From Prevotella sp. (lineage in GTDB: Bacteria > Bacteroidota > Bacteroidia > Bacteroidales > Bacteroidaceae): a stretch of DNA of 64,000 nt. The position numbers were made by a program, and so were the translations under genes. The stretch is from positions 1 through 64,000 of the forward strand of contig JAHAZN010000052.1 in assembly GCA_018385335.1 (NCBI GenBank), written 5' to 3'. Positions 50,796 through 62,483 of the stretch are shown in pieces (positions within the stretch are counted from its first letter, which is position 1; each line of letters opens with the position of its first letter). A model generated the notes under the pieces. It ran no database searches. It was not told the DNA's origin and saw only the letters and a program-made list of their open reading frames with translations.

Positions 50796-52472
50796 ATGAA
50801 AAATATTTGTTTTGTTCTTTTACTCCTGACACTTTCGGGACTAAGACTTGGAGCGATGCCTTCGCTTCCCGCTAAGGGGCAGGAGGATAGGCTGCACTTA
50901 TTTATTCTCGGTGGGGAATTGAGCAACTCGGCTGCTACCTCAGTAGAGGATATCGATCAGGTGATGCCAAGGATGAAAGCCCTCGGACTGAATACCGTTC
51001 TCGTGCCCGCCTGTTGGGATCTGATGGAGCCACAGGAAGGACAGTTTGATTTCACCCTCATCGACCGAACCATCTCACAGGCGCGACAGCAACAGCTGAA
51101 GGTGGTGTTCCTCTGGTTTGGTGTATGGAAGAACTCCATGAGTTGTTATACGCCCCAGTGGGTGAAGACCAACACCCGACGCTTCCCGAGAGCCATGACG
51201 ACAACTGGCAAACCCTTAGAAATTGTCTCGGCCTTCTCCGATGAGGTGCTGAAGGCTGACAACCGAGCCTTTGAGGCACTGATGAAACATATCAAGGAGG
51301 TGGATGCGAACAGCGAGACCGTCATCATGATGCAGATAGAGAACGAGATAGGGATGCTTGAAGATGCACGCGACCACAGCCAACTGGCCGAGGAGGTCTA
51401 TAGGAAGGGTGTGCCCGAACAGTTGCTCACTTATCTTAAGAAGAACAAACTCCATCCTTGGTTGCAGCAACGTGTCAACCTCAAGGGAAAGAGTTGGAAG
51501 GAAGTGTTTGGCGATGACCTCTTCTCTGATGAGGTCTTCATGGCCTATTCCTATGCAATATATGTGGAGACGTTGGCTCAGACAGCAAGAAAATACGCTT
51601 CGATGCCCCTCTATGTCAATGCCGCTATGAATAGTAGGGGGAGAAAGCCCGGCGAATATCCTTCGGCAGGTCCGTTAGCCCATCTCATCGACCTCTGGCA
51701 TGCGGGCGCACCGACCATCGATATGCTCTCTCCCGACATCTATGATGCGGGTTTCAAGGGCTGGGCTGACCGATATGCGTTGTGGAATAATCGCCTCTTT
51801 ATCCCCGAGACCCGATGCTGTGCCAATGCGGCTGCCCGCGCCTTCTATACTTTTGGCGAACATCGCGCCTTGGGTTTCAGTCCCTTCGCCATCGACAAGG
51901 CAGCGGCTAAGGAGGTGGAACCGATCACCAAGGCTTACCGACTGCTCAACGAGCTCCGTCCATTGCTGATGAACAACAAGATTTCTTCCTGGGGACTGCT
52001 CTTCGATCAGCAAGAGAAAGAACGCGTGATTGATGAGGGCAAGCTCCGTCTCACCTGCCGTCACTATTTCACTTTGCCATGGGATGCCAGAGCTACCGAC
52101 GGCTCCGTGTGGCCCGAGGGTGGGGCGGTGGTGATGCGCTTGGCACCGAATGATTATCTCATAGCAGGAACAGGCGTCGTTGTCTCCTTTGCTACGGCTT
52201 ATGAACAGCAGTTTGCTGTGCAACGACAGTTAGGCGAAGATGGTTTCGTCTTGGCAGACCCCCAACATAAGGAAAACCTGCTGAAGACACAAAGCAACCG
52301 CTTTGCCGGCAAGCGCATGGGCCTGCTCTTTGTTGATGAGGTGAAGGTGGAGAAGGATGGTACACTCACCTATCTCCGTCGGCATAATGGCGATGAAGAC
52401 CACCAGGGACGTCATGCCCGCATCGCCGTGGGAGACTTCAAAATCCTGCATGTCAAACTCTATGAATACTAA
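50796..52472 (+). CDS. GH35-like beta-galactosidase family protein with DUF5597-type C-terminus
   Basis: The protein has 558 residues. The signal peptide (ICFVLLLLTLSGLRLGA) leads into a (beta/alpha)8 barrel. LGGELSNSAATS and LNTVLVPACWDLMEPQEGQF resemble GH35/GH42 openings. The putative acid/base is the Glu of MMQIENEIGM and the nucleophile the Glu of LFIPETRCC. The C-terminal beta part (about 400-555) fits DUF5597. In xylan loci of Bacteroidota such enzymes accompany GH67 and esterases, and may remove galactose or another sugar from complex side chains. It has no C-terminal tail, so it is probably periplasmic. Confidence 0.8.
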   Translation: MKNICFVLLLLTLSGLRLGAMPSLPAKGQEDRLHLFILGGELSNSAATSVEDIDQVMPRMKALGLNTVLVPACWDLMEPQEGQFDFTLIDRTISQARQQQLKVVFLWFGVWKNSMSCYTPQWVKTNTRRFPRAMTTTGKPLEIVSAFSDEVLKADNRAFEALMKHIKEVDANSETVIMMQIENEIGMLEDARDHSQLAEEVYRKGVPEQLLTYLKKNKLHPWLQQRVNLKGKSWKEVFGDDLFSDEVFMAYSYAIYVETLAQTARKYASMPLYVNAAMNSRGRKPGEYPSAGPLAHLIDLWHAGAPTIDMLSPDIYDAGFKGWADRYALWNNRLFIPETRCCANAAARAFYTFGEHRALGFSPFAIDKAAAKEVEPITKAYRLLNELRPLLMNNKISSWGLLFDQQEKERVIDEGKLRLTCRHYFTLPWDARATDGSVWPEGGAVVMRLAPNDYLIAGTGVVVSFATAYEQQFAVQRQLGEDGFVLADPQHKENLLKTQSNRFAGKRMGLLFVDEVKVEKDGTLTYLRRHNGDEDHQGRHARIAVGDFKILHVKLYEY

Positions 52473-52484
52473 TAACCCTTATAC

Positions 52485-54395
52485 ATGATTATAACTATGT
52501 TAGGAAAGTCGATGAAATGGGCGACTTTGAGCCTGTTGGGGCTCATGGTGACGCCAATGGAGGCCAAAGTGTGGATGCCTAAGATATTCCAGGATGGAAT
52601 GGTATTGCAACGTGGTAAACCAATGGCTATTTGGGGGACTGCTGACCCTAAAGAGTTGGTAACGGTAACGTTTAAGAAGAAAGGCTATCAGACCACTGCC
52701 GACGAGAAGGGGCAGTGGCGCATCACCCTTCCTGCAACAAAGGCTGGAGGACCTTATGCCTTGACAGTGAATGAACAGACGATCAACGACGTGATGATTG
52801 GCGATGTGTGGCTCTGCAGCGGACAGTCAAACATCGATGTCGATATCGAGCGTGTTTATCCTCAGTATCCCGACGAGATAGATGCCTATAGCAACCCGAA
52901 TATCCGTCTCTTCCGTGTGCAGACCATGACCAATACCCATGGTCACAGCAAGGATGTGAAGGCCACAGAATGGCGTAAACTCGATAAGAAGAACGCATGG
53001 AAGTTCTCTGCTGTTGGCTATTTCCTTGCTAAAAGAATGTATGAACAGACAGGTGTGCCACAGGGAATCATCTGCAACAGTCTGGGAGGTACACCTATAG
53101 AGGCATGGATAGAGGCTGACTCCCTCCGTAAAGATTTTCCTCATTATGTCGCACAGACAGCATTCTACCAGGATGATGAGATGGTGGCAGCCTGGGCTAA
53201 GGCCAATCAGTTGAGCTCCAACCGATGGAATAAACTGCTCGATGACAACGATCCTGGCTTGAAAGAGGGATGGAACACATTGAACTATAACGACAAGGGA
53301 TGGAGAAAGGTGAATCAGTATGAACCTCTTGTGAAAGGAAACTCCTATGTCGGGTCGCTGTGGTTACGAAAACATATTCATGTCGATGCAGCCCATGCAG
53401 GCAAGTCGGCCCGTCTCCTCCTGGGAACACTCTACGACATGGACTATACGTTTGTCAATGGCAAGGAGGTGGGACGCACCTATTACCAGTATCCTCCTCG
53501 TCGCTATCAGATTCCCGAAGGACTCTTGAAGGAGGGCGATAATGTCATCACCGTGCGATTTATCAACAAGAACGGAGTGCCCCATTTCATCAAGGAGAAA
53601 CCCTATCAGCTCATCTTTGCTCCTGGAGATACACTGAAGCTCGATGAGCAGTGGGTGATAGCCGCAGGACAGACCATGCCCAACTGTCCCGGAGGAGGAC
53701 CGAGCATACAGAACCTCCCCTCTACATTATATAATGCGATGCTCTATCCTCTCCATCCCTATACCCTGGCCGGCGTGGTGTGGTATCAGGGAGAGTCGAA
53801 TGTAGGAAAGGCAGGTGAGTATGGCGACCTGCTCCGACTGATGCTTAACAACTGGAGGGCGGTGATGGAACAGCCCGAACTGCCTTTTGCCATCGTTCAG
53901 TTGGCCAACTTCATGCAACCTACGGAACTGCCTCAGAATAGTCAGTGGGCACGGTTGAGGGAGGCACAACGTACCGTAGCTGCTCAGGATGAGCGGGCAG
54001 AACTCGTGGTGGCTATCGACCTGGGAGAGACGGTGGATATCCATCCTCTGAGAAAGAAAGAGGTGGCACAGCGCATCGGTCAAGCCTTCGACCGCTTGGT
54101 GGGTAAGAAAAAGGTGACGCTCAGTCCTGCTGTCATCAAGAAGGAAGTGAATGGCGAAACGATTGTCCTTACCTTCGACCAACCCTTGCGTCAGACAACA
54201 CTGAATGAGTTTGAACTGGCTGGAGCCGACGGCCGTTTCTATAATGCTGAGGCCGAAGCCAAAGGCACCCAGGTGGTAGTGCGTTGTCCTCAAGTGAAGC
54301 AGCCACAACGGGTACGTTATGCCTGGAAAAACAATCCTATCAAGGCCAACTGTTACGGCATCAATGGTCTGCCGGCTTCGTCCTTTGAATATTGA
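52485..54395 (+). CDS. SASA-domain (CE20-like) carbohydrate esterase
   Basis: The protein has 636 residues. The signal peptide is near residues 10-28 (MKWATLSLLGLMVTPMEA). The SGNH-type SASA domain has nucleophile Ser115 in WLCSGQSNIDVD; a later GVVWYQGESNVGKAGEY block and a C-terminal His region complete the fold. A beta-sandwich of about 120 residues is inserted near 265-390 (VGSLWLRKHIHVD, YTFVNGKEVGRTYY), which is the layout of CE20-type acetylesterases rather than plain sialate O-acetylesterases. It most likely removes acetyl groups from xylo-oligosaccharides. The start is uncertain among three in-frame ATGs (52485, 52497, 52512). It has no C-terminal tail. Confidence 0.83.
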   Translation: MIITMLGKSMKWATLSLLGLMVTPMEAKVWMPKIFQDGMVLQRGKPMAIWGTADPKELVTVTFKKKGYQTTADEKGQWRITLPATKAGGPYALTVNEQTINDVMIGDVWLCSGQSNIDVDIERVYPQYPDEIDAYSNPNIRLFRVQTMTNTHGHSKDVKATEWRKLDKKNAWKFSAVGYFLAKRMYEQTGVPQGIICNSLGGTPIEAWIEADSLRKDFPHYVAQTAFYQDDEMVAAWAKANQLSSNRWNKLLDDNDPGLKEGWNTLNYNDKGWRKVNQYEPLVKGNSYVGSLWLRKHIHVDAAHAGKSARLLLGTLYDMDYTFVNGKEVGRTYYQYPPRRYQIPEGLLKEGDNVITVRFINKNGVPHFIKEKPYQLIFAPGDTLKLDEQWVIAAGQTMPNCPGGGPSIQNLPSTLYNAMLYPLHPYTLAGVVWYQGESNVGKAGEYGDLLRLMLNNWRAVMEQPELPFAIVQLANFMQPTELPQNSQWARLREAQRTVAAQDERAELVVAIDLGETVDIHPLRKKEVAQRIGQAFDRLVGKKKVTLSPAVIKKEVNGETIVLTFDQPLRQTTLNEFELAGADGRFYNAEAEAKGTQVVVRCPQVKQPQRVRYAWKNNPIKANCYGINGLPASSFEY

Positions 54396-54422
54396 CAGAC
54401 GATAAGTTGAGTCTTTTTCTTA

Positions 54423-54485
54423 TTCACTTGATAACGATGAAATGGGTTGTTTTCTGTCTATTTCATCGTTATCAAGTGAATTTTC
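54423..54485 (+). terminator. Terminator with a perfect 21-bp stem
   Basis: The arms 54423-54443 and 54460-54480 are perfect 21-base complements (TTCACTTGATAACG at the left end) with a 16-base loop, followed by TTTTCTTTC. It closes the GH67-GH35-esterase transcript. The stem is unusually long for an intrinsic terminator. Confidence 0.82.
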
Positions 54486-54561
54486 TTTCTGCGTTGTTTA
54501 ATAATAGACAAAATGAAAAACACATGAGACGTGCCGAAAAGTGCACTTAAATGAATAGAGG

Positions 54562-54569
54562 TATCTTTG
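54562..54569 (+). promoter_or_regulatory. -7 promoter element for the second large modular protein gene
   Basis: TATCTTTG matches TAnnTTTG; the leader to the ATG at 54621 would be about 45 bases. No -33 box is seen. Confidence 0.6.
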
Positions 54570-54620
54570 CGGCAGAAATTTTTATTCATTAACTCAGTTT
54601 ATAACCTAAAATTATCAATT

Positions 54621-57600
54621 ATGAAGAAAAACCTTTTACTTTCATTAGGTCTGTTCTTTGGATTGGCAGGTGCAAACGCCCAGACAACAATTCTCTATGA
54701 GGATTTTGAAGGCCAGCTTCCTGCAGCAGATGCTGATACCACCCAGCTCGGATGGTATGGTTTCTACAACACTCCAGAGTTTGACGAACGTGAACTCTCC
54801 AAAAACTATTCTGTGTCTGGTAGTCAGTCGCTTCACTTCTACAACGATAATGCCAGTGAGTGCGAAAATCAGCACTGGATGCGTGCAGTGAAGTTCCGCA
54901 ACCTCCCGCTCAAGGAGAATACTCCTTATCGTGTGTCTTTCTATCTTCAGGGTAGTAATACCTATAACATTGATGGTTCGACAGACAAGAAAACCAAAGC
55001 ACGTGTAGCCTTGATGCAGGGTCAGGAGTATGGTGATATCGCTCTCCTTACTGCAGACAGTACACAGATCACTTACGACCTCTCTTACTTCCAGGATGAG
55101 GACAAGGGTTTCCGTAAATATACTATGATGTTCTTCTATGCCAACCAGGCATTGCAGCAGCAGTATTACAAGAACCACCCAGGTCAGAACCCTGAACTCA
55201 TTGAAAAATTCTTCCTCACCATCAACATGATGAATCCTGGTGATTTCTATATTGACGATGTGAAGATTGAGGAGGGTGCGGAGATTGCTGGTATCAACTT
55301 CTGCAATGATGTACTGAAGGTTGACTTCGGTTATCAGACTAATGTTGCTAGCCTTATTCCCGCAGGCAAGGACCGTGTGCTCTTCCCCAACGATTGTGTA
55401 ACCGTGAAGAAGAAGGATGGAACAGAGTATGCCATTCTCAGCGTTGAAGCTTGGAAGGATGGTAGCTTCTATATCTTCCTGGATGGTGAATATCCTGAAG
55501 ATGACGAAGGTGACGATGTTGTAGTAACCTTCAAGAATCCTACTGATGAGGCTTTGCGTATCAAGTACACCTCTTCTGTACGTCCTTACTCAACAAGCGA
55601 TGATGCTTCTGTAAGAGACTTCACCGAGACTGGTATCAACTATGATGATGAAATTCAGGAGATCTATTCTTATGCTTATGCTATTCCTAAGATGATTGCT
55701 GCTATTCCTGAGAATGGTTCATTCGACCTCCCCAGTGACACCAAGGAGATCACCATGACCTTCGACAAGAAGGTGAACACCTCTGCGGCTAAGGCTTCGC
55801 TCATCGATGAGAATGGTAAGGAAGAGGCACTCACAGTAGGTCCCGATGGAAATGCAGAGGTGCTGACGCTGACTCGTACAGCTACCACTCCTCTTCAGGG
55901 TGAGTACAAAGTTGAGATCAGCAATGTAAAACCAGAGGTAGATCCTTATGATGAACCAGGTGTTTACAGCATCACATTGAACTTCGGTCAGGGTTCTAAT
56001 GATCCTAACGATGTTGCTAAGGTGCTTTGGACTGACAGCTTCTCTGTAGCTGGTGCTAATAAAATTCCTGCTGGTTGGAAAGTGAATGCTGCCAATGCAG
56101 AACTGCTTCCTGGTGATTATGGTAGCGGTCCTCGTGTATTCGATGGCTTCTCCGGTGATATGACACACGTTATCTATTATCGTATGGGTTACGCTATGTA
56201 TGGTGCTGCTCCCGATGATGATGTTCACGTGCTTGCTCTCGAGGAAGGTAAGAAATATCAGGTAAGTTTCAATGCCTTTGCATGGAAGGCAACGCCTTAT
56301 GGACGCTTTGAAGTGCTTGACGCTGAAGATAATGCTATTTATACTTCTGATTTCCAAAATCCTGCCAACCCCAATGGTGAAGGTGCAAAGGGTAATGTGT
56401 CTGTTGGTGCACAGAGCCACACCTTCAAGGCTCCTGCTACGGGTAATTACAAACTCCGTTGGATGACGCTCAAATCTGATGGTGGTGAAATGGATACTGA
56501 TGGCTGGACCGAGGCGATGCTTGGTAATATCAAACTTCAGTATGTTCCTAACACCGCTGGCGCAGTCTATAAGCAGTTGCTCGCAGATGCTCTCGCTGCT
56601 GCTAAGAATACTTTGGCAGGCAATTCCGGTGCTCGTTATGCCGGTGCTGCATGGGATGCTCTTGATGCTGCTATCAAGGCATATGACGGCAAGTCTTTCA
56701 CTGCTCCTTCTGCTTACGAGCAGGCTGCTAAAGAACTCAATGATGCAGCTAAGGCACTGAGTGATCACCGCACCAACTGCGATGCTTACGATGCTAAGCC
56801 AGCTCTCGCTTTCGCACAGGTACAGAAGTTCAAGAACACGAAGTTTGAGGCTACCGACTACTATCAGAAGTTAGTTGAGGTGACCAATAAGTACGTTACC
56901 AAGGTCGAGCTCGACCAGAACCTCAACGACAGCATCGCTGCTATCGATACCTTGATGATTGACGATCAGCTCGTTAAGGCTATCGCTGACCTCGACAAGT
57001 ACACCAACATGGTGAAGAGCATGTGTACCACACTTGATATTGATGCAACCACCGGTCTCCACAAGACCAGTCAGACCACCAATACTACCGGTGTGGCTGC
57101 CATCACCGCTCGTCATATCTACCTCGCTGATGCTCTCACCGATTTGAACAACAAGACCGGTAAGGAAGAGTTTACTGAGTATATCGAGCAGGCTAACAAC
57201 CTCCTCAAGGATGATGACGATTTGGCTGAGACACTGAAGAGCGCTGTAAAGATTAAGCTCTACACGACCCTCTCTGATCCTGAGAACACCCTCTTCGATG
57301 AGAAGATGGATTCTACAACACTCGAGAACTATCGTGACTCTATCAACCTTTCTGGATTCTTCAAGAACCCCAACACCTACCTCACCGCTACTGGTGCTTA
57401 CAATGGCAACACCAACATGATGCCCGGTTGGACGATTATTGACAAGCAGGATGGTTATGAAATTGCCGGTACAACCGGTTGGAGTCAGGTAATCAACGAG
57501 AACTGCCTCTATGCCGACGGTATGATGTCTTGCTGGGCTCGTGGCTTCATCGCCAAGCAGACCGTTACTAACCTCCCCGCTGGTACTTACTCAGTGAAGG

Positions 57601-58019
57601 TGGGCTTCGGTGAACGTCAGAGTGATGTTGCTTCTCTCGAAGGCATCAACGCATTCGTTCTCCATGGTGAGGATAGCGTAATCGTTCAGGCTCCTATCAT
57701 CGGTCAGACCTTCCCCTATGGCAATATTTATCTCGGAACTTATGTAGTGACCGACGGCACACTGACCGTAGGTGTTGAGACAACAAGCAACGCTCACGTA
57801 TTCTTCAACAATGTTGAACTCTACATGGTTAATGTGGCAGAAGGCTATGACTATGCTACAGGTATCAAGGGTGTTGAGGAGAACAAGAGCAACGAGGTTA
57901 TCCGTACCGAGTTCTACGACTTGAACGGTCGTCGCGTGAATGGTAAGATCAATGGTCTGACCATCAAGAAGGAGGTACTCTCCAACGGTAACGTTGTAGT
58001 GAAGAAAATCGTGAAATAA
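54621..58019 (+). CDS. Large multi-domain exported protein with carbohydrate-binding-like modules
   Basis: The protein has 1132 residues with a signal peptide (LLLSLGLFFGLAGANA). The visible order is as follows. A beta-sandwich resembling CBM4/CBM9 (about 20-235, YEDFEGQLP to DFYIDDVKIEEG) is followed by an Ig-like SbsA-type domain (about 355-455). A second sandwich (about 460-640, starting VLWTDSFSVAG) leads to a helical FIVAR-like stretch (about 650-900, with repeated Ala/Lys/Asp-rich helices). A third sandwich (about 910-1080, GWTIIDKQDGYEIAG to HVFFNNVELYMV) precedes the shared C-terminal tail (YDLNGRRV, then NGLTIKKE). No catalytic motif is visible. It looks like a long surface scaffold or xylan-binding protein. 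I found no named family for the whole. Confidence 0.75.
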   Translation: MKKNLLLSLGLFFGLAGANAQTTILYEDFEGQLPAADADTTQLGWYGFYNTPEFDERELSKNYSVSGSQSLHFYNDNASECENQHWMRAVKFRNLPLKENTPYRVSFYLQGSNTYNIDGSTDKKTKARVALMQGQEYGDIALLTADSTQITYDLSYFQDEDKGFRKYTMMFFYANQALQQQYYKNHPGQNPELIEKFFLTINMMNPGDFYIDDVKIEEGAEIAGINFCNDVLKVDFGYQTNVASLIPAGKDRVLFPNDCVTVKKKDGTEYAILSVEAWKDGSFYIFLDGEYPEDDEGDDVVVTFKNPTDEALRIKYTSSVRPYSTSDDASVRDFTETGINYDDEIQEIYSYAYAIPKMIAAIPENGSFDLPSDTKEITMTFDKKVNTSAAKASLIDENGKEEALTVGPDGNAEVLTLTRTATTPLQGEYKVEISNVKPEVDPYDEPGVYSITLNFGQGSNDPNDVAKVLWTDSFSVAGANKIPAGWKVNAANAELLPGDYGSGPRVFDGFSGDMTHVIYYRMGYAMYGAAPDDDVHVLALEEGKKYQVSFNAFAWKATPYGRFEVLDAEDNAIYTSDFQNPANPNGEGAKGNVSVGAQSHTFKAPATGNYKLRWMTLKSDGGEMDTDGWTEAMLGNIKLQYVPNTAGAVYKQLLADALAAAKNTLAGNSGARYAGAAWDALDAAIKAYDGKSFTAPSAYEQAAKELNDAAKALSDHRTNCDAYDAKPALAFAQVQKFKNTKFEATDYYQKLVEVTNKYVTKVELDQNLNDSIAAIDTLMIDDQLVKAIADLDKYTNMVKSMCTTLDIDATTGLHKTSQTTNTTGVAAITARHIYLADALTDLNNKTGKEEFTEYIEQANNLLKDDDDLAETLKSAVKIKLYTTLSDPENTLFDEKMDSTTLENYRDSINLSGFFKNPNTYLTATGAYNGNTNMMPGWTIIDKQDGYEIAGTTGWSQVINENCLYADGMMSCWARGFIAKQTVTNLPAGTYSVKVGFGERQSDVASLEGINAFVLHGEDSVIVQAPIIGQTFPYGNIYLGTYVVTDGTLTVGVETTSNAHVFFNNVELYMVNVAEGYDYATGIKGVEENKSNEVIRTEFYDLNGRRVNGKINGLTIKKEVLSNGNVVVKKIVK

Positions 58020-58065
58020 ACATCACCCAAGGAAGAGAATATCTTCCGATAGGTAATCTATCCAT

Positions 58066-58103
58066 AGTGGGCGAAGGTGCTGAGGCATTTTCGCCCACTT
58101 TTT
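58066..58103 (+). terminator. Terminator after the second modular protein gene
   Basis: AGTGGGCGAA (58066-58075) pairs perfectly with TTCGCCCACT (58090-58099), 14-base loop, then TTTTT. It separates the modular protein from the GH43-CE1 gene. Confidence 0.85.
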
Positions 58104-58189
58104 GTTTGCCGTTACAGAAACGTGACGCATTGCGAAACATTGGAAACATACAGAAAAGTGAAGAGACAATCACTTTCAGCGATATTTAT

Positions 58190-58197
58190 TATCTTTG
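58190..58197 (+). promoter_or_regulatory. -7 promoter element for the GH43-CE1 gene cluster
   Basis: TATCTTTG matches TAnnTTTG, with a leader of about 65 bases. The three genes that follow (gaps of 18 and 101 bases) may share this start. Confidence 0.6.
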
Positions 58198-58215
58198 CAA
58201 TGACCTTAGCATTAA

Positions 58216-60996
<2,781 letters not shown>

Positions 60997-61014
60997 CAAA
61001 AATACAACATAGCA

Positions 61015-62382
61015 ATGAAGAAATCATTTTTGACATTATTCCTTATGTGTAGCGTGGCAGTGAGTGCCCAGAACCCTATCGTTCAAACCTGCTATACCAG
61101 TGACCCTGCTCCCATGGTGCACGGTGATAAGATCTATGTCTATACCGGTCATGATGAAAACAATGCCGACTTCTTTTGGATGTACGAGTGGCGACTCTAC
61201 TCCAGCACTGATATGGTCAACTGGACGGACCATGGCGTGCCTCTCTCCTTAGGCACCTTTAAGTGGGCTGACGACCGTGCATGGGCTGCCCAGTGTATCG
61301 AACGCAATGGCAAGTTCTACTGGTATATCTGTGCCCACTCAAAGTTGACTGGCGGAATGGCTATCGGTGTGGCTGTCGCCAACAAGCCGACAGGACCCTT
61401 CAAGGATGCCCTCGGCAAGCCTCTCTTCGATAACGGCAAATGGGACAATATCGACCCTACCGTGCTCATCGATGACGACGGACAGGCTTATGTCCTCTGG
61501 GGCAATCCCAATATCTACTATGCCAAACTCAACCCCGATATGATCACACTCGCTTCTGAGGTGAAGCAGTTGGAACTGACGGTGGAAGGCTTTGGTGCTC
61601 CCAATATGGACAAGCGGCAGAAAGGTGTGAAATATGCCGACTGCTACACTGAGGGTCCGTGGCTCAACAAACGCAACGGCAAATACCAGTTGCTCTATGC
61701 TGCCGGTGGCGTGCCCGAACACTTGGCTTATTCTGAAGCAACGTCTATCGATGGTCCATGGAAATACAAGGGAATACTCATGCCCGAAGGCAACACCAAG
61801 TCGTTTACTAACCACTGTGGTGTCATCGACTATAAAGGTCACTCTTACCTCTTCTATCACACAGGAAAACTGCCGGGAGGTGGTGGCTTCGGAAGAAGTA
61901 CTGCCGTTGAGGAGTTTACCTATAATGCCGATGGCTCACTGCCTCTTATCCAGCCCACCGACAAAGGAGTGAATCCCGTAGGAAAACTCAACCCCTATCA
62001 GCGAGTAGAGGGTGAGACCATGGCGTTCTCTAAAGGTATCACGACAGAGGTGAACAGTAAGACCGGTGTCTATGTGGCTGATGTTCATAATGGTGACTGG
62101 CTCAAGCTCCAGGCTGTTGACTTTGGAAACGAAGGACCGAAGGCGTTTAAAATGAGGGCTGCCTCTGCACTCCTCGGAGGAACAGCAGAGCTCCATATTG
62201 ACAGTATCGGAGGAACGAAGATTGCCCAGTGGGAGATTCCCTGCACGGGAGGATGGGAGACCTGGAAGACCTTCACTACAAAGGTTGAGAAGAAGGTGAC
62301 TGGTGTCCACGACCTCTATTTCGTATTCAAAGGATATAAGGGTAGGAAATTGATGAATATCGACTGGTGGAAGGCTGAATAA
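61015..62382 (+). CDS. GH43 enzyme with C-terminal CBM6
   Basis: The protein has 455 residues with a signal peptide (FLTLFLMCSVAVSAQ). The GH43 five-blade domain (about 20-315) has base Asp in YTSDPAPMV, a second Asp in DNIDPTVLIDDDG and acid Glu in CYTEGPWL. A CBM6-like sandwich follows (about 325-455), starting NPYQRVEGETMAF and ending YFVFKGYKGRKLMNIDWW. Similar enzymes are arabinofuranosidases or beta-xylosidases on arabinoxylan. It begins 18 bases after the GH43-CE1 fusion, so the two are co-transcribed. There is no C-terminal tail. Confidence 0.9.
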   Translation: MKKSFLTLFLMCSVAVSAQNPIVQTCYTSDPAPMVHGDKIYVYTGHDENNADFFWMYEWRLYSSTDMVNWTDHGVPLSLGTFKWADDRAWAAQCIERNGKFYWYICAHSKLTGGMAIGVAVANKPTGPFKDALGKPLFDNGKWDNIDPTVLIDDDGQAYVLWGNPNIYYAKLNPDMITLASEVKQLELTVEGFGAPNMDKRQKGVKYADCYTEGPWLNKRNGKYQLLYAAGGVPEHLAYSEATSIDGPWKYKGILMPEGNTKSFTNHCGVIDYKGHSYLFYHTGKLPGGGGFGRSTAVEEFTYNADGSLPLIQPTDKGVNPVGKLNPYQRVEGETMAFSKGITTEVNSKTGVYVADVHNGDWLKLQAVDFGNEGPKAFKMRAASALLGGTAELHIDSIGGTKIAQWEIPCTGGWETWKTFTTKVEKKVTGVHDLYFVFKGYKGRKLMNIDWWKAE

Positions 62383-62483
62383 GCAATATCTGACAAAAAA
62401 AACTCAGAGATAGAGATAACAAAACGGCGATTCTTCCGTTATATAACTACAAATAATACATACAACGTAAAGATAGACAAGAA

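Noticed and set aside
55719-56768. Long minus-strand open frame (about 349 codons) inside the second modular protein gene
   Set aside because: Antisense shadow of codon bias; Ser/Ile/Thr-rich with no recognisable domain and no start signals.
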